Assembly: GCA_017472905.1 (NCBI GenBank)
Contig: JAFUNW010000279.1
Span: 1 to 6,764 of the forward strand
Source: Bacteroidaceae bacterium
GTDB lineage: Bacteria; Bacteroidota; Bacteroidia; Bacteroidales; Bacteroidaceae
Length of the DNA: 6,764 nt
Direction of reading: 5' to 3'
Shown: positions 1 through 5,431 of the stretch, piece after piece
Layout: each line of letters opens with the position of its first letter
Position numbering within the stretch: the first letter of the stretch is position 1
The notes under the pieces: model-generated
Told to the model about the DNA's origin: nothing
What the model saw: only the letters and a program-made list of their open reading frames with translations
Database searches by the model: none
Position numbers and translations under genes: made by a program

Positions 1-1
1 A

Positions 2-712
2 AAAATAGAAAATACCATACGAACCATCAAGGAAAATCAAGCAGAAAAAGAACGAACCAAGCAAATCCGAGAAGACTTGAATAAGTTTAAAGAATCTCTG
101 AAAGCATTGGAAAAGGATGAAAAAGATGCGGAAATCAACCGCAAAATGAAGCTATTGCAAGAAAAACAACAACGCAAGAAAGAAAAGAAACAACAAAAAG
201 GTTCGGAAAAGAGAGAACGCCCCAATGCTACTCCCCAAAAAGAGAAGCCATTTGCGATCGGTTGCTACGTGCGTCTAAAAGGCCAAAACAGCATTGGAGA
301 AATCAAAGAGATAAGCGGAAACAATGCAACTGTTGTCTTCGGCATGATTAAATCAATCGTCAAGATAAACCGTCTGGAGCATGCGGAAGCCCCGAAAGAA
401 AAGAACAACCCAACCGTCACCTTTGTCAGTAAACAAACCCAAGACGAAGTATATGAAAAGAAACTGAATTTCAAGCAAGATATCGATGTTCGAGGCATGA
501 GAGGAGACGAAGCATTGCAAGCTGTTACCTATTTCATCGATGATGCCATTTTACTTAGCGTCAACCGGGTCAGAATCTTGCATGGAACAGGAAACGGCAT
601 TCTACGAACGCTTATTCGAGAATATTTGGCCGGAACTCCGGGTGTTGCCGGATACAAAGACGAGCATGTCCAATTCGGAGGAGCAGGCATTACCGTAGTT
701 GATTTAGCATAA
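2..712 (+). CDS. mutS2: MutS2-family protein, C-terminal part (5' end outside window)
   Basis: The reading frame is open from base 2 with no start in the window, so only the last 236 residues are seen; the MutS core and ABC-type ATPase lie upstream. Visible residues 1-75 are a highly charged Lys/Glu/Gln-rich coiled-coil-like segment. About 83-125 is a small beta-rich region (GCYVRLKGQ...GEIKEI...TVVFG) typical of the MutS2 linker. About 160-236 is the Smr domain, with DVRG at 162-165, HGTGNG at 194-199 and a GGAGITVVDL end. In studied MutS2 proteins the ATPase binds branched DNA or collided ribosomes, and Smr is a nuclease or ribosome-rescue module; which role applies here cannot be told. The stop is TAA at 710-712. 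No GC-rich terminator follows, only an AT palindrome at 729-742. A TTG within the frame at 77 is an internal Leu codon, not the start. Family assignment is confident because coiled coil, linker and Smr occur in the right order. Confidence 0.93.
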   Translation, partial: KIENTIRTIKENQAEKERTKQIREDLNKFKESLKALEKDEKDAEINRKMKLLQEKQQRKKEKKQQKGSEKRERPNATPQKEKPFAIGCYVRLKGQNSIGEIKEISGNNATVVFGMIKSIVKINRLEHAEAPKEKNNPTVTFVSKQTQDEVYEKKLNFKQDIDVRGMRGDEALQAVTYFIDDAILLSVNRVRILHGTGNGILRTLIREYLAGTPGVAGYKDEHVQFGGAGITVVDLA

Positions 713-762
713 AACCATTGAATCCCTATATTTTTAAAAATAAATAAAATAGTACGAAAGCT

Positions 763-794
763 TATGCATATTACCAAAGAATGATTTATCTTTG
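763..794 (+). promoter_or_regulatory. Bacteroidetes-type promoter of the lipoprotein gene
   Basis: TATCTTTG at 787-794 matches the Bacteroidetes -7 consensus TAnnTTTG exactly. A TATG at 763-766, 20 bp upstream, is a three-of-four match to the -33 TTTG. Transcription should start near 800, giving a leader of roughly 45 nt that is A-rich and has no Shine-Dalgarno sequence, as is usual in this phylum. The position between mutS2 and the lipoprotein gene suggests the latter is transcribed on its own. Confidence 0.7.
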
Positions 795-846
795 ACGCAT
801 TCAATACTAATCAATGTAATATAAACCTTAAAAACAACGCACGAAA

Positions 847-1635
847 ATGAAAAAGATGAAAAGACTCTTCGCGACAGGCTGCTTATTAATGCTATCTATC
901 ACTTCCCTATCCCTATTGACCGGATGTTCTGACGATGACGGCCCCAAACTCCCTTCCAGATCCATTACGAAAGTTGATCTATACAAAAGCAACAACGGAA
1001 GCTACGAAATTGCATCACGCTATGAATTCAGCTACGATGTTAAAAAACGCATCTCCAACGTTCGTATCTCAGACAAGAACCAGGAGGTAACCTACACCTA
1101 TGACACAAACAAAATCGAATACCGATGGGACGGAGTCAACGAAGACAATACGACTTTCACCAAACGTTTCGAATCCTCTTTGACTACCGGCAGAGTCAAC
1201 ATCGGTAACCTGACCTCTACCGGGAACTTCACCTATTTCTACACTCCCCAAGGATACATCTCAGAGGCAGCCATCGGAGCTGACATGAGATTGGTCTACA
1301 AATGGGGAAATAGCTCGGTATTCATTGAGTCAGATCCGGTTACCTACGAAACCGAATACAACTACACAATCATAGACAACACCTACAGCATCGACCTTAA
1401 CGTATTGACACAAATGGCCGACAACAGAAAAGACTTTACGTTGGTTATGAACAGTTATGGACAATTGGCCGGAGTCTTAGGCACACGCTATCCTTATTTC
1501 CTGGAAGATTCGGACTATATCTATAAATATAGCTTCGATGAAAACAATCGATTGGTACAAATTGAGCAAACACCCGCAACGACCAAACCCGACAAGCAAG
1601 ATGCTTATTGGTATCGGATAACATATCAAAACTAA
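847..1635 (+). CDS. Surface-exposed lipoprotein with YD-like beta repeats (DUF4595-like)
   Basis: The 262-residue product starts with a lysine-rich signal peptide and a lipobox LLTGC, with Cys27 as the lipidated residue. The mature protein begins C-SDDDG; Ser-Asp-Asp-Asp straight after Cys is the Bacteroides lipoprotein export signal, so display on the outer face of the outer membrane is inferred. The body has recurring aromatic motifs of the form Y-x-[FY]-D-x3-R-[IL]: about 58-74 (YEFSYDVKKRISNV), 83-95 (YTYDTNKIEYRWD), 130-141 (YFYTPQGYISEA), 226-241 (YKYSFDENNRLVQI) and 254-260 (YWYRITY). This pattern resembles RHS/YD beta strands and the DUF4595 family common in gut Bacteroidales, whose function is unknown to me. 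No catalytic motif is visible. It has its own promoter upstream and a strong terminator downstream, so it is probably monocistronic. The ATG at 847 gives the complete signal peptide; a second ATG at 856 is also possible. Lipoprotein status is secure, family name tentative. Confidence 0.88.
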   Translation: MKKMKRLFATGCLLMLSITSLSLLTGCSDDDGPKLPSRSITKVDLYKSNNGSYEIASRYEFSYDVKKRISNVRISDKNQEVTYTYDTNKIEYRWDGVNEDNTTFTKRFESSLTTGRVNIGNLTSTGNFTYFYTPQGYISEAAIGADMRLVYKWGNSSVFIESDPVTYETEYNYTIIDNTYSIDLNVLTQMADNRKDFTLVMNSYGQLAGVLGTRYPYFLEDSDYIYKYSFDENNRLVQIEQTPATTKPDKQDAYWYRITYQN

Positions 1636-1647
1636 CCTATCCTAACA

Positions 1648-1695
1648 AATTCGGGCAAGAACGATTGATTATATCATTCTTGCCCGAATTATTTT
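1648..1695. terminator. Bidirectional intrinsic terminator between the lipoprotein gene and hisS
   Basis: AATTCGGGCAAGAA (1648-1661) and TTCTTGCCCGAATT (1677-1690) form a perfect 14-bp stem around a 15-nt loop. On the + strand the stem is followed by ATTTT. On the - strand the A-rich sequence before the left arm reads AATTTGTT. The hairpin lies 12 bp after the lipoprotein stop and 28 bp beyond the hisS stop of the converging gene, so it can serve both. Confidence 0.92.
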
Positions 1696-1718
1696 AAAGA
1701 CTCTCAAATCTGTTTTCG

Positions 1719-3080
1719 TTAAGCCAACGCCTCTAACAACTCATCGACTGTAACTAAATTCTGTTCACCGGTCAACATGTTCTTCAGCATAACTTTATTT
1801 TCATTCATCTCATTCTCACCAACCATTGCCACAAAAGGTACTGCTTTCGCATTGGCATAACTCATCTGTTTCTTCATCTTGGTACTATCCGGATAAATCT
1901 CAGCAGAGACTCCGGCAGCGCGCAAACGGGACAAGACCGGCAAACAATAAGCCATCTCCTTTTCTCCAAAGTTCACAAACAACACTTGCGTGCCGGCTAC
2001 AGCATCTTTCGGATAAAGGTCTAATTGATTCAAAACATCAAATATACGGTCTGCTCCGAAAGAGATTCCGACTCCGGAGATACCGGGCAATCCAAAGATT
2101 CCGGTCAAGTTATCATATCGTCCGCCTCCGGTGATGCTACCAATCTCCACATCCAAGGCTTTCACCTCAAAAATAGCTCCGGTGTAGTAGTTCAATCCAC
2201 GAGCCAAAGTCAGGTCTAGCTCTACTTCGTTCTTCAAACCGAGTTTTTCCAAAGTTGAAAGAATATATTCACACTCCTCTACCCCCTTCAATCCTTGCTC
2301 ACTGAAAGCCAGAACCTCTTTCAACGTCTGTAGCTTCTCCGTATTGCTTCCGCTCAACATGATAATCGGCTGCAATTGAGCAATGGCCGCCTCGCTGATT
2401 CCCTTAGAGGCCAACTCTGCATTCACATTTTCCAGACCGATCTTATCCAATTTGTCGATGGCTACCGTAATGTCTACTATCTTATCAGCCTCTCCGATAA
2501 TTTCGGCTATTCCACTCAGAATCTTACGATTGTTTATCTTGATGCAAACGCGAATACCAAATCGGGAAAAGACGGTGTCGACAATCTGCATCAGTTCCAC
2601 TTCGTTCAGCAACGAGTTACTTCCTACCACATCGGCATCACATTGATAAAACTCCCGATAGCGTCCTTTTTGCGGACGGTCGGCACGCCATACCGGTTGA
2701 ATTTGATAACGCTTGAACGGCAATGCCAACTCTTCGCGGTGCATTACCACATACCGAGCGAAAGGTACTGTCAAATCATAACGCAACCCCTTTTCACAAA
2801 ACTTTGACGCAAGTTTTGCCGCATTGCGACTAAGCAACTCTTCATCGGTCAAGCCATGAAAGTAGTCTCCCGAGTTTTGTATCTTAAACAAGAGTTTGTC
2901 TCCCTCTTCTCCATATTTTCCCATCAAGGTGGAAAGATTTTCCATAGCAGGAGTCTCTATCTGCTGAAAGCCATAGAGGGCATACACCTCGCGTATCGTA
3001 TTGAAAATATAATTACGCTTTGCCATCTCTACAGGCGAGAAATCGCGCGTTCCCTTTGGTATTCCTGGTTTCGTAGCCAT
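1719..3080 (-). CDS. hisS: Histidine--tRNA ligase (histidyl-tRNA synthetase)
   Basis: The cytoplasmic class II aminoacyl-tRNA synthetase joins histidine to tRNA-His with ATP. The 453-residue length is normal for the bacterial enzyme. The N-terminus GIPKGTRDFSP (6-16) is the HisRS signature. Class II motif 2 is at about 130-150 (VWRADRPQKGRYREF), with Arg132 expected to contact ATP. The histidine-specific motif LARGLNYYTG is at 292-301, where Arg294 is the catalytic arginine equivalent. Motif 3 is at 318-346 (GGGRYDNL through GADRI). Residues about 365-453 form the anticodon-binding domain (VLFVNFG, AEIYPDSTKMKKQMSYA, VAMVGENE). All key motifs are intact. The ATG at 3078-3080 places GTRDF at the usual distance from the N-terminus. 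Upstream lie two tRNA-Val genes and a terminator hairpin, and no standard promoter is seen in the 26-bp gap after that hairpin. Confidence 0.98.
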   Translation of the reverse strand: MATKPGIPKGTRDFSPVEMAKRNYIFNTIREVYALYGFQQIETPAMENLSTLMGKYGEEGDKLLFKIQNSGDYFHGLTDEELLSRNAAKLASKFCEKGLRYDLTVPFARYVVMHREELALPFKRYQIQPVWRADRPQKGRYREFYQCDADVVGSNSLLNEVELMQIVDTVFSRFGIRVCIKINNRKILSGIAEIIGEADKIVDITVAIDKLDKIGLENVNAELASKGISEAAIAQLQPIIMLSGSNTEKLQTLKEVLAFSEQGLKGVEECEYILSTLEKLGLKNEVELDLTLARGLNYYTGAIFEVKALDVEIGSITGGGRYDNLTGIFGLPGISGVGISFGADRIFDVLNQLDLYPKDAVAGTQVLFVNFGEKEMAYCLPVLSRLRAAGVSAEIYPDSTKMKKQMSYANAKAVPFVAMVGENEMNENKVMLKNMLTGEQNLVTVDELLEALA

Positions 3081-3106
3081 ATACTAGAATTTAAACGATT
3101 ACTTAA

Positions 3107-3138
3107 CAAAAAAGCTCCACATGTAGCATGTGAAGCTC
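3107..3138 (-). terminator. Intrinsic terminator after the tRNA-Val pair, in front of hisS
   Basis: Read on the - strand, AGCTTCACATG (3137-3127), a 3-nt loop CTA and CATGTGGAGCT (3123-3113) form an 11-bp stem, followed by six U (3113-3108). One step is C-A on the + strand (3117/3133) but becomes a G-U wobble in the - strand RNA, so the hairpin is designed for - strand transcription. It begins 11 bp after the mature tRNA end and stops about 27 bp before the hisS ATG. Confidence 0.88.
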
Positions 3139-3148
3139 TATTCTCTTG

Positions 3149-3223
3149 TGGGCGTTGACGGATTCGAACCGCCGACCCTCTGCTTGTAAGGCAGATGCTC
3201 TGAACCAGCTGAGCTAAACGCCC
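3149..3223 (-). tRNA. tRNA-Val, anticodon UAC (downstream copy)
   Basis: A 75-nt cloverleaf reads on the - strand. Acceptor stem GGGCGTT pairs perfectly with AACGCCC; D stem GCTC/GAGC; anticodon stem TCTGC/GCAGA around loop CTTACAA with anticodon TAC at its centre; T arm GGCGG-TTCGAAT-CCGTC. The discriminator base is A (complement of 3149). CCA is not encoded, so it must be added after transcription. It is identical to the upstream copy except at tRNA position 6. No promoter is visible in the 45 bp between the two genes, so it is probably processed from a joint precursor. Confidence 0.97.
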
Positions 3224-3238
3224 GAAAGTTTACTTTTG

Positions 3239-3362
3239 GAAACGGAAGGGGGTTGGGGAAAATGGAAGTGGGCGTTGACGGATTCGAACCGCCGACCCTC
3301 TGCTTGTAAGGCAGATGCTCTGAACCAGCTGAGCTAATCGCCCTAGGGAACCCTTCCGTTTC
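3239..3362 (-). repeat. 12-bp inverted repeat enclosing the upstream tRNA-Val
   Basis: GAAACGGAAGGG at 3239-3250 and CCCTTCCGTTTC at 3351-3362 are perfect reverse complements. In the - strand transcript the 3351-3362 arm lies in the leader, 7 nt before the mature tRNA 5' end, and the 3239-3250 arm lies in the trailer, 18 nt after its 3' end. They could pair into a stem that closes the whole precursor, like the processing stalks known around rRNAs. The pairing is seen; a processing role is inferred. Confidence 0.75.
3269..3343 (-). tRNA. tRNA-Val, anticodon UAC (upstream copy, acceptor mismatch)
   Basis: This is a second 75-nt tRNA-Val(UAC), first in the transcript. It matches the downstream copy at 74 of 75 positions and shares an exact 70-bp block with it (3268-3337 equals 3148-3217). 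The one difference is base 3338: the acceptor 5' strand is GGGCGAT instead of GGGCGTT. Against the unchanged AACGCCC strand this makes an A6-A67 mismatch. All other stems, the TAC anticodon and the T loop are intact, and CCA is not encoded. It is likely still functional, but folding or charging may be weaker; a sequencing error cannot be excluded. Confidence 0.93.
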
Positions 3363-3372
3363 AAAAGCGATG

Positions 3373-3404
3373 CAAAGGTATAGCTTTTTATTGACCCGTG
3401 CAAA
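3373..3404 (-). promoter_or_regulatory. Bacteroidetes-type promoter of the tRNA-Val (and possibly hisS) transcript
   Basis: Read on the - strand, TTTG (3404-3401), a 20-bp spacer and TACCTTTG (3380-3373) match the Bacteroidetes primary sigma consensus exactly at both boxes and in spacing. The start point should be near 3366, leaving a leader of about 23 nt that contains one arm of the inverted repeat. Upstream sequence (3412-3440) is very AT-rich, as in strong stable-RNA promoters. Confidence 0.88.
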
Positions 3405-3467
3405 CTTTTGCTCTACTTTTTTACAATATTTTTATATACCCAAATGCAAATCATTGATTTACAAGAG

Positions 3468-3489
3468 AAAAAGGAAAGCGTTCTTTTCC
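3468..3489 (-). terminator. Possible weak terminator after the PP2C gene
   Basis: On the - strand GGAAA (3489-3485) and TTTCC (3477-3473) form a 5-bp stem with a 7-nt loop, followed by five U and a pyrimidine run. It lies 27 bp after the phosphatase stop and upstream of the tRNA promoter. The stem is short, so termination may be partial. Confidence 0.4.
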
Positions 3490-3516
3490 ATGCTCACCGA
3501 AGAAAAATCAAATTCC

Positions 3517-4707
3517 CTATACCTTATTATATATAAGGAGTTCTTCGTTTATTATCAGATCATCGACTTGGATAGTATCTATATTCTCTTGGGGAAGCTC
3601 GGTTTCTATTGTCTCCGTAGTATCTTGAGGAGCTTCAACTTTTATCGAATCTACAATGTCCGGAGAAACGATGGTCGAGGAGGTCTTCGTTTTTTCTTCT
3701 ACTTGTTTTTCTCCCTTGGATAGGTAAGCCAAGAGGGTTACAATGGCCAAGATTACCAACAAGATTATCCACCATTTAGAACCTTTCGGCTTTGAGGTCG
3801 GAGGCAAAGGAGCAGGCGAAGAAAGTTCCTCTGCTGAATTTACCGACTCTTCCGATTTCAGTTCGGGCAGTCTGATACGAGTTTTACCGTCATATTCTTC
3901 CGCTCCAATCACATCAGGCTCTGTTTTCCCCACTAAAGTTCCTACCGGAGATTCGTCTTCCACATCCAAAACATGAATCAAATAGGCCGAATGGTTGTCG
4001 CGACTCTCTACAGAACGGCGAACCAACTCTGCCGTCTTCTCGTCATCCGTCCATTCTTCGTTGGAAAGTATGGCTGCAAAGTCCTCATCCTCGATGTTTT
4101 CAATCAATCCATCGGTACAGAGTAGAAAATAATCACCCGCCTGGATATTATCCGTAAACATCTTATCGGCTTTCGAACGCGCTTCCATCAACGGTTGCAT
4201 AGCTCGGGTAATGACATTTCGTTGCGGGTGGGTCTTTGCCTGCTCCGGAGTAATCAGCTCCGCCTTGACAAAATCGTTCACCAATGAGTGATCGCTTGTT
4301 TGGAAGAGGATTTTCCCTCCGCGAATTTGGTATATGCGACTATCTCCGATATGCGCCATCATGCAACCGCCGGCATGAAATTTCAGGAAAGTCATGGTCG
4401 TACCCATCTTCTTTCTGGCTCCGGTATCTTTCGTATCCAAAACATCGTAAGCTGCCGACAACGCTTCGTCAAACATCTCTTCGGTAAAAAGACCATCCGG
4501 CTCACTAATTGCCAAAACTTTTTCCGACAATGCTTCACAAACCGTTTTGCTGGCAACCTCGCCCGAATCATGTCCGCCCATACCATCACAAACTATAAAC
4601 AAACGATCTTCGTTTGTAGCTTCACCCGGCAAAGGGTATATGCTATCTTCCTGTTTGTCTCGTTTACCTAATTCATAAATATGTTTGATATTCAACTTAT
4701 ACTTCAT
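3517..4707 (-). CDS. PP2C-family Ser/Thr protein phosphatase with C-terminal membrane anchor
   Basis: Residues 1-247 are a bacterial PP2C (PPM) domain that removes phosphate from Ser/Thr residues using two metal ions. Motifs in order: GKRDKQED (14-21), VCDGMGGHDSGEVAS (39-53, metal ligand Asp41), GTTMTF (102-107), AHIGDSRIY (118-126), TSDHSLV (137-143), HPQRNVITRAM (160-170), LLCTDGL (195-201, metal ligand Asp199) and SRDNHSAYLI (235-244, metal ligand Asp237). All metal ligands are present; after Asp-Asn the usual Ile/Ala-Thr is His-Ser. Residues 251-310 are a Pro/Ser/Glu-rich linker. Residues 312-329 (WWIILLVILAIVTLLAYL) form one membrane helix. Residues 331-396 are an acidic, Thr-rich tail. 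The catalytic domain is predicted in the cytoplasm and the tail in the periplasm. No partner kinase lies nearby, so the substrate is unknown. The ATG at 4707 follows an A-rich leader and its own promoter. Confidence 0.95.
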   Translation of the reverse strand: MKYKLNIKHIYELGKRDKQEDSIYPLPGEATNEDRLFIVCDGMGGHDSGEVASKTVCEALSEKVLAISEPDGLFTEEMFDEALSAAYDVLDTKDTGARKKMGTTMTFLKFHAGGCMMAHIGDSRIYQIRGGKILFQTSDHSLVNDFVKAELITPEQAKTHPQRNVITRAMQPLMEARSKADKMFTDNIQAGDYFLLCTDGLIENIEDEDFAAILSNEEWTDDEKTAELVRRSVESRDNHSAYLIHVLDVEDESPVGTLVGKTEPDVIGAEEYDGKTRIRLPELKSEESVNSAEELSSPAPLPPTSKPKGSKWWIILLVILAIVTLLAYLSKGEKQVEEKTKTSSTIVSPDIVDSIKVEAPQDTTETIETELPQENIDTIQVDDLIINEELLIYNKV

Positions 4708-4754
4708 AGGTCGTATTTTTTATTTGATTGTTAGTTTCACTTTTTAAACATAGG

Positions 4755-4787
4755 CAAAGATAGAACTTTTCTTTTACAAACAACAAA
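4755..4787 (-). promoter_or_regulatory. Bacteroidetes-type promoter of the PP2C gene
   Basis: On the - strand, TTTG (4787-4784), 21 bp and TATCTTTG (4762-4755) fit the -33/-7 consensus. The start should fall near 4748, giving a leader of about 40 nt that is A/T-rich and lacks a Shine-Dalgarno sequence. A second TTTG at only 14 bp spacing is less suitable. Confidence 0.8.
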
Positions 4788-5370
4788 TTGTGGATGATTT
4801 ATTATGCAAAAAGCGTTTTTTTAAACAAAAGAAACGACCTTTTCACATACTTAACCAAGCGAAAACAAAATTCAATCCTCAGCATAAGAGACTGATTTCA
4901 AGAGAAATAAGATGAATGACAAGACTTTTTCATGCTAAAAAAGAATCTTCATGGCCTCGCTTTGCCCAATGATATTAATCCCTCCCATTCCTTAAGTAAA
5001 CGATGAAAAATTCATATCTGATTCTCCCCGATTAGAAGCATGTTGGTGGCAACTTCAAAAGAGCCGGTCGCTCATGAAAATCTGCTGCACGGCGGAACAT
5101 TTTTTGCCGTGCAGCAAACAAGAATCTGCTGCACGGCAAACGGAAGTCTGCTGCCCAGCAGATTTTAAACAGAAAGGAGAAGCTTTTAAATTCCGAGATT
5201 CAACCATTAGACTAAGCCTACTTCCCGCCCGTACATTCATCTCATCCATTTGAAAACCAGATAAATACAATGGATTATTCTTATAAAAAAATGTTTTAAT
5301 CACCACAATCCTACGGACGACATCATCCTAAAAACAAACTTCTCTCTATTAAGCCGAAAGTCTTTACATA
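4788..5370. other. Long intergenic region without a convincing gene
   Basis: Between the PP2C promoter and the terminator of the rightmost gene both strands lack an open frame with a recognisable domain, signal peptide or upstream promoter. The sequence is AT-rich apart from the GC-rich repeat cluster at 5077-5166. No TAnnTTTG box was found on either strand in this stretch, so there is no direct sign of a small RNA transcript. Confidence 0.6.
5077..5166. repeat. Cluster of direct and inverted CTGCTGCACGGC repeats
   Basis: AATCTGCTGCACGGC occurs twice in direct orientation (5079-5093 and 5123-5137), each soon followed by CGGAA. Between them is the inverse GCCGTGCAGCA (5106-5116). A third, diverged copy forms the small palindrome TCTGCTG-CC-CAGCAGA (5147-5162). 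The middle arm can pair with the left copy (11 bp, 12-nt loop) or with the right copy (14 bp, 5103-5116 with 5127-5140, 10-nt loop), but not both. The outer edges also pair: AAAATCTGCTG (5077-5087) with CAGCAGATTTT (5156-5166). No U-tract follows, so it is not an ordinary terminator. An interspersed palindromic element is the simplest guess. Confidence 0.8.
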
Positions 5371-5408
5371 CAAAAAAAGGGAGAAAACACCTTTCGGCGC
5401 TCCTCCCT
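5371..5408 (-). terminator. Intrinsic terminator of the secreted-protein gene
   Basis: On the - strand AGGGAGGAGCGCC (5408-5396), a GAAA tetraloop (5395-5392) and GGTGTTTTCTCCCT (5391-5378) fold into a 13-bp stem with one bulged U and several G-U pairs. Seven U follow (5378-5372). The G-U pairs make it much better on the - strand than the + strand. It begins 23 bp after the stop codon. Confidence 0.9.
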
Positions 5409-5431
5409 CTCTTCGATATTCAAAATTATGA

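Noticed and set aside
729..742. AT palindrome TATTTTTAAAAATA as a mutS2 terminator
   Set aside because: It has no G/C pairs and no loop, so the hairpin would be too weak; it may be chance in AT-rich DNA.
1826..3158. Several + strand open frames of 64-143 codons
   Set aside because: All lie antisense to hisS, whose motifs are complete on the other strand; none shows a domain or promoter.
3400..3411. GCAAA-CT-TTTGC inverted repeat over the -33 box of the tRNA promoter
   Set aside because: Only five pairs, and four of the bases are simply the required TTTG element.
3448..3460. Near-palindrome AAATCA-T-TGATTT upstream of the tRNA promoter as an operator
   Set aside because: It is short and AT-rich, lies over 40 bp upstream of the -33 box, and occurs only once; no evidence for a bound regulator.
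3370..3723. 117-codon open frame on the + strand
   Set aside because: It covers the tRNA promoter and the antisense of the PP2C tail; the protein is low-complexity Phe/Tyr/Leu-rich and has no family signature.
5003..5035. Ten-codon + strand frame (MKNSYLILPD) as a leader peptide
   Set aside because: No promoter, no following gene on the + strand and no regulatory codon run.
5077..5166. CRISPR array
   Set aside because: Copies are only three to four, in mixed orientation, at irregular spacing, without spacer-sized unique segments and without cas genes in the window.
5055..5306. 83-codon open frame on the - strand
   Set aside because: It runs through the repeat cluster, has no promoter, signal or recognisable domain, and its Cys/Ala/Gln-rich part (AADSCLLHGKKCSAVQQ) is simply the translated repeat.
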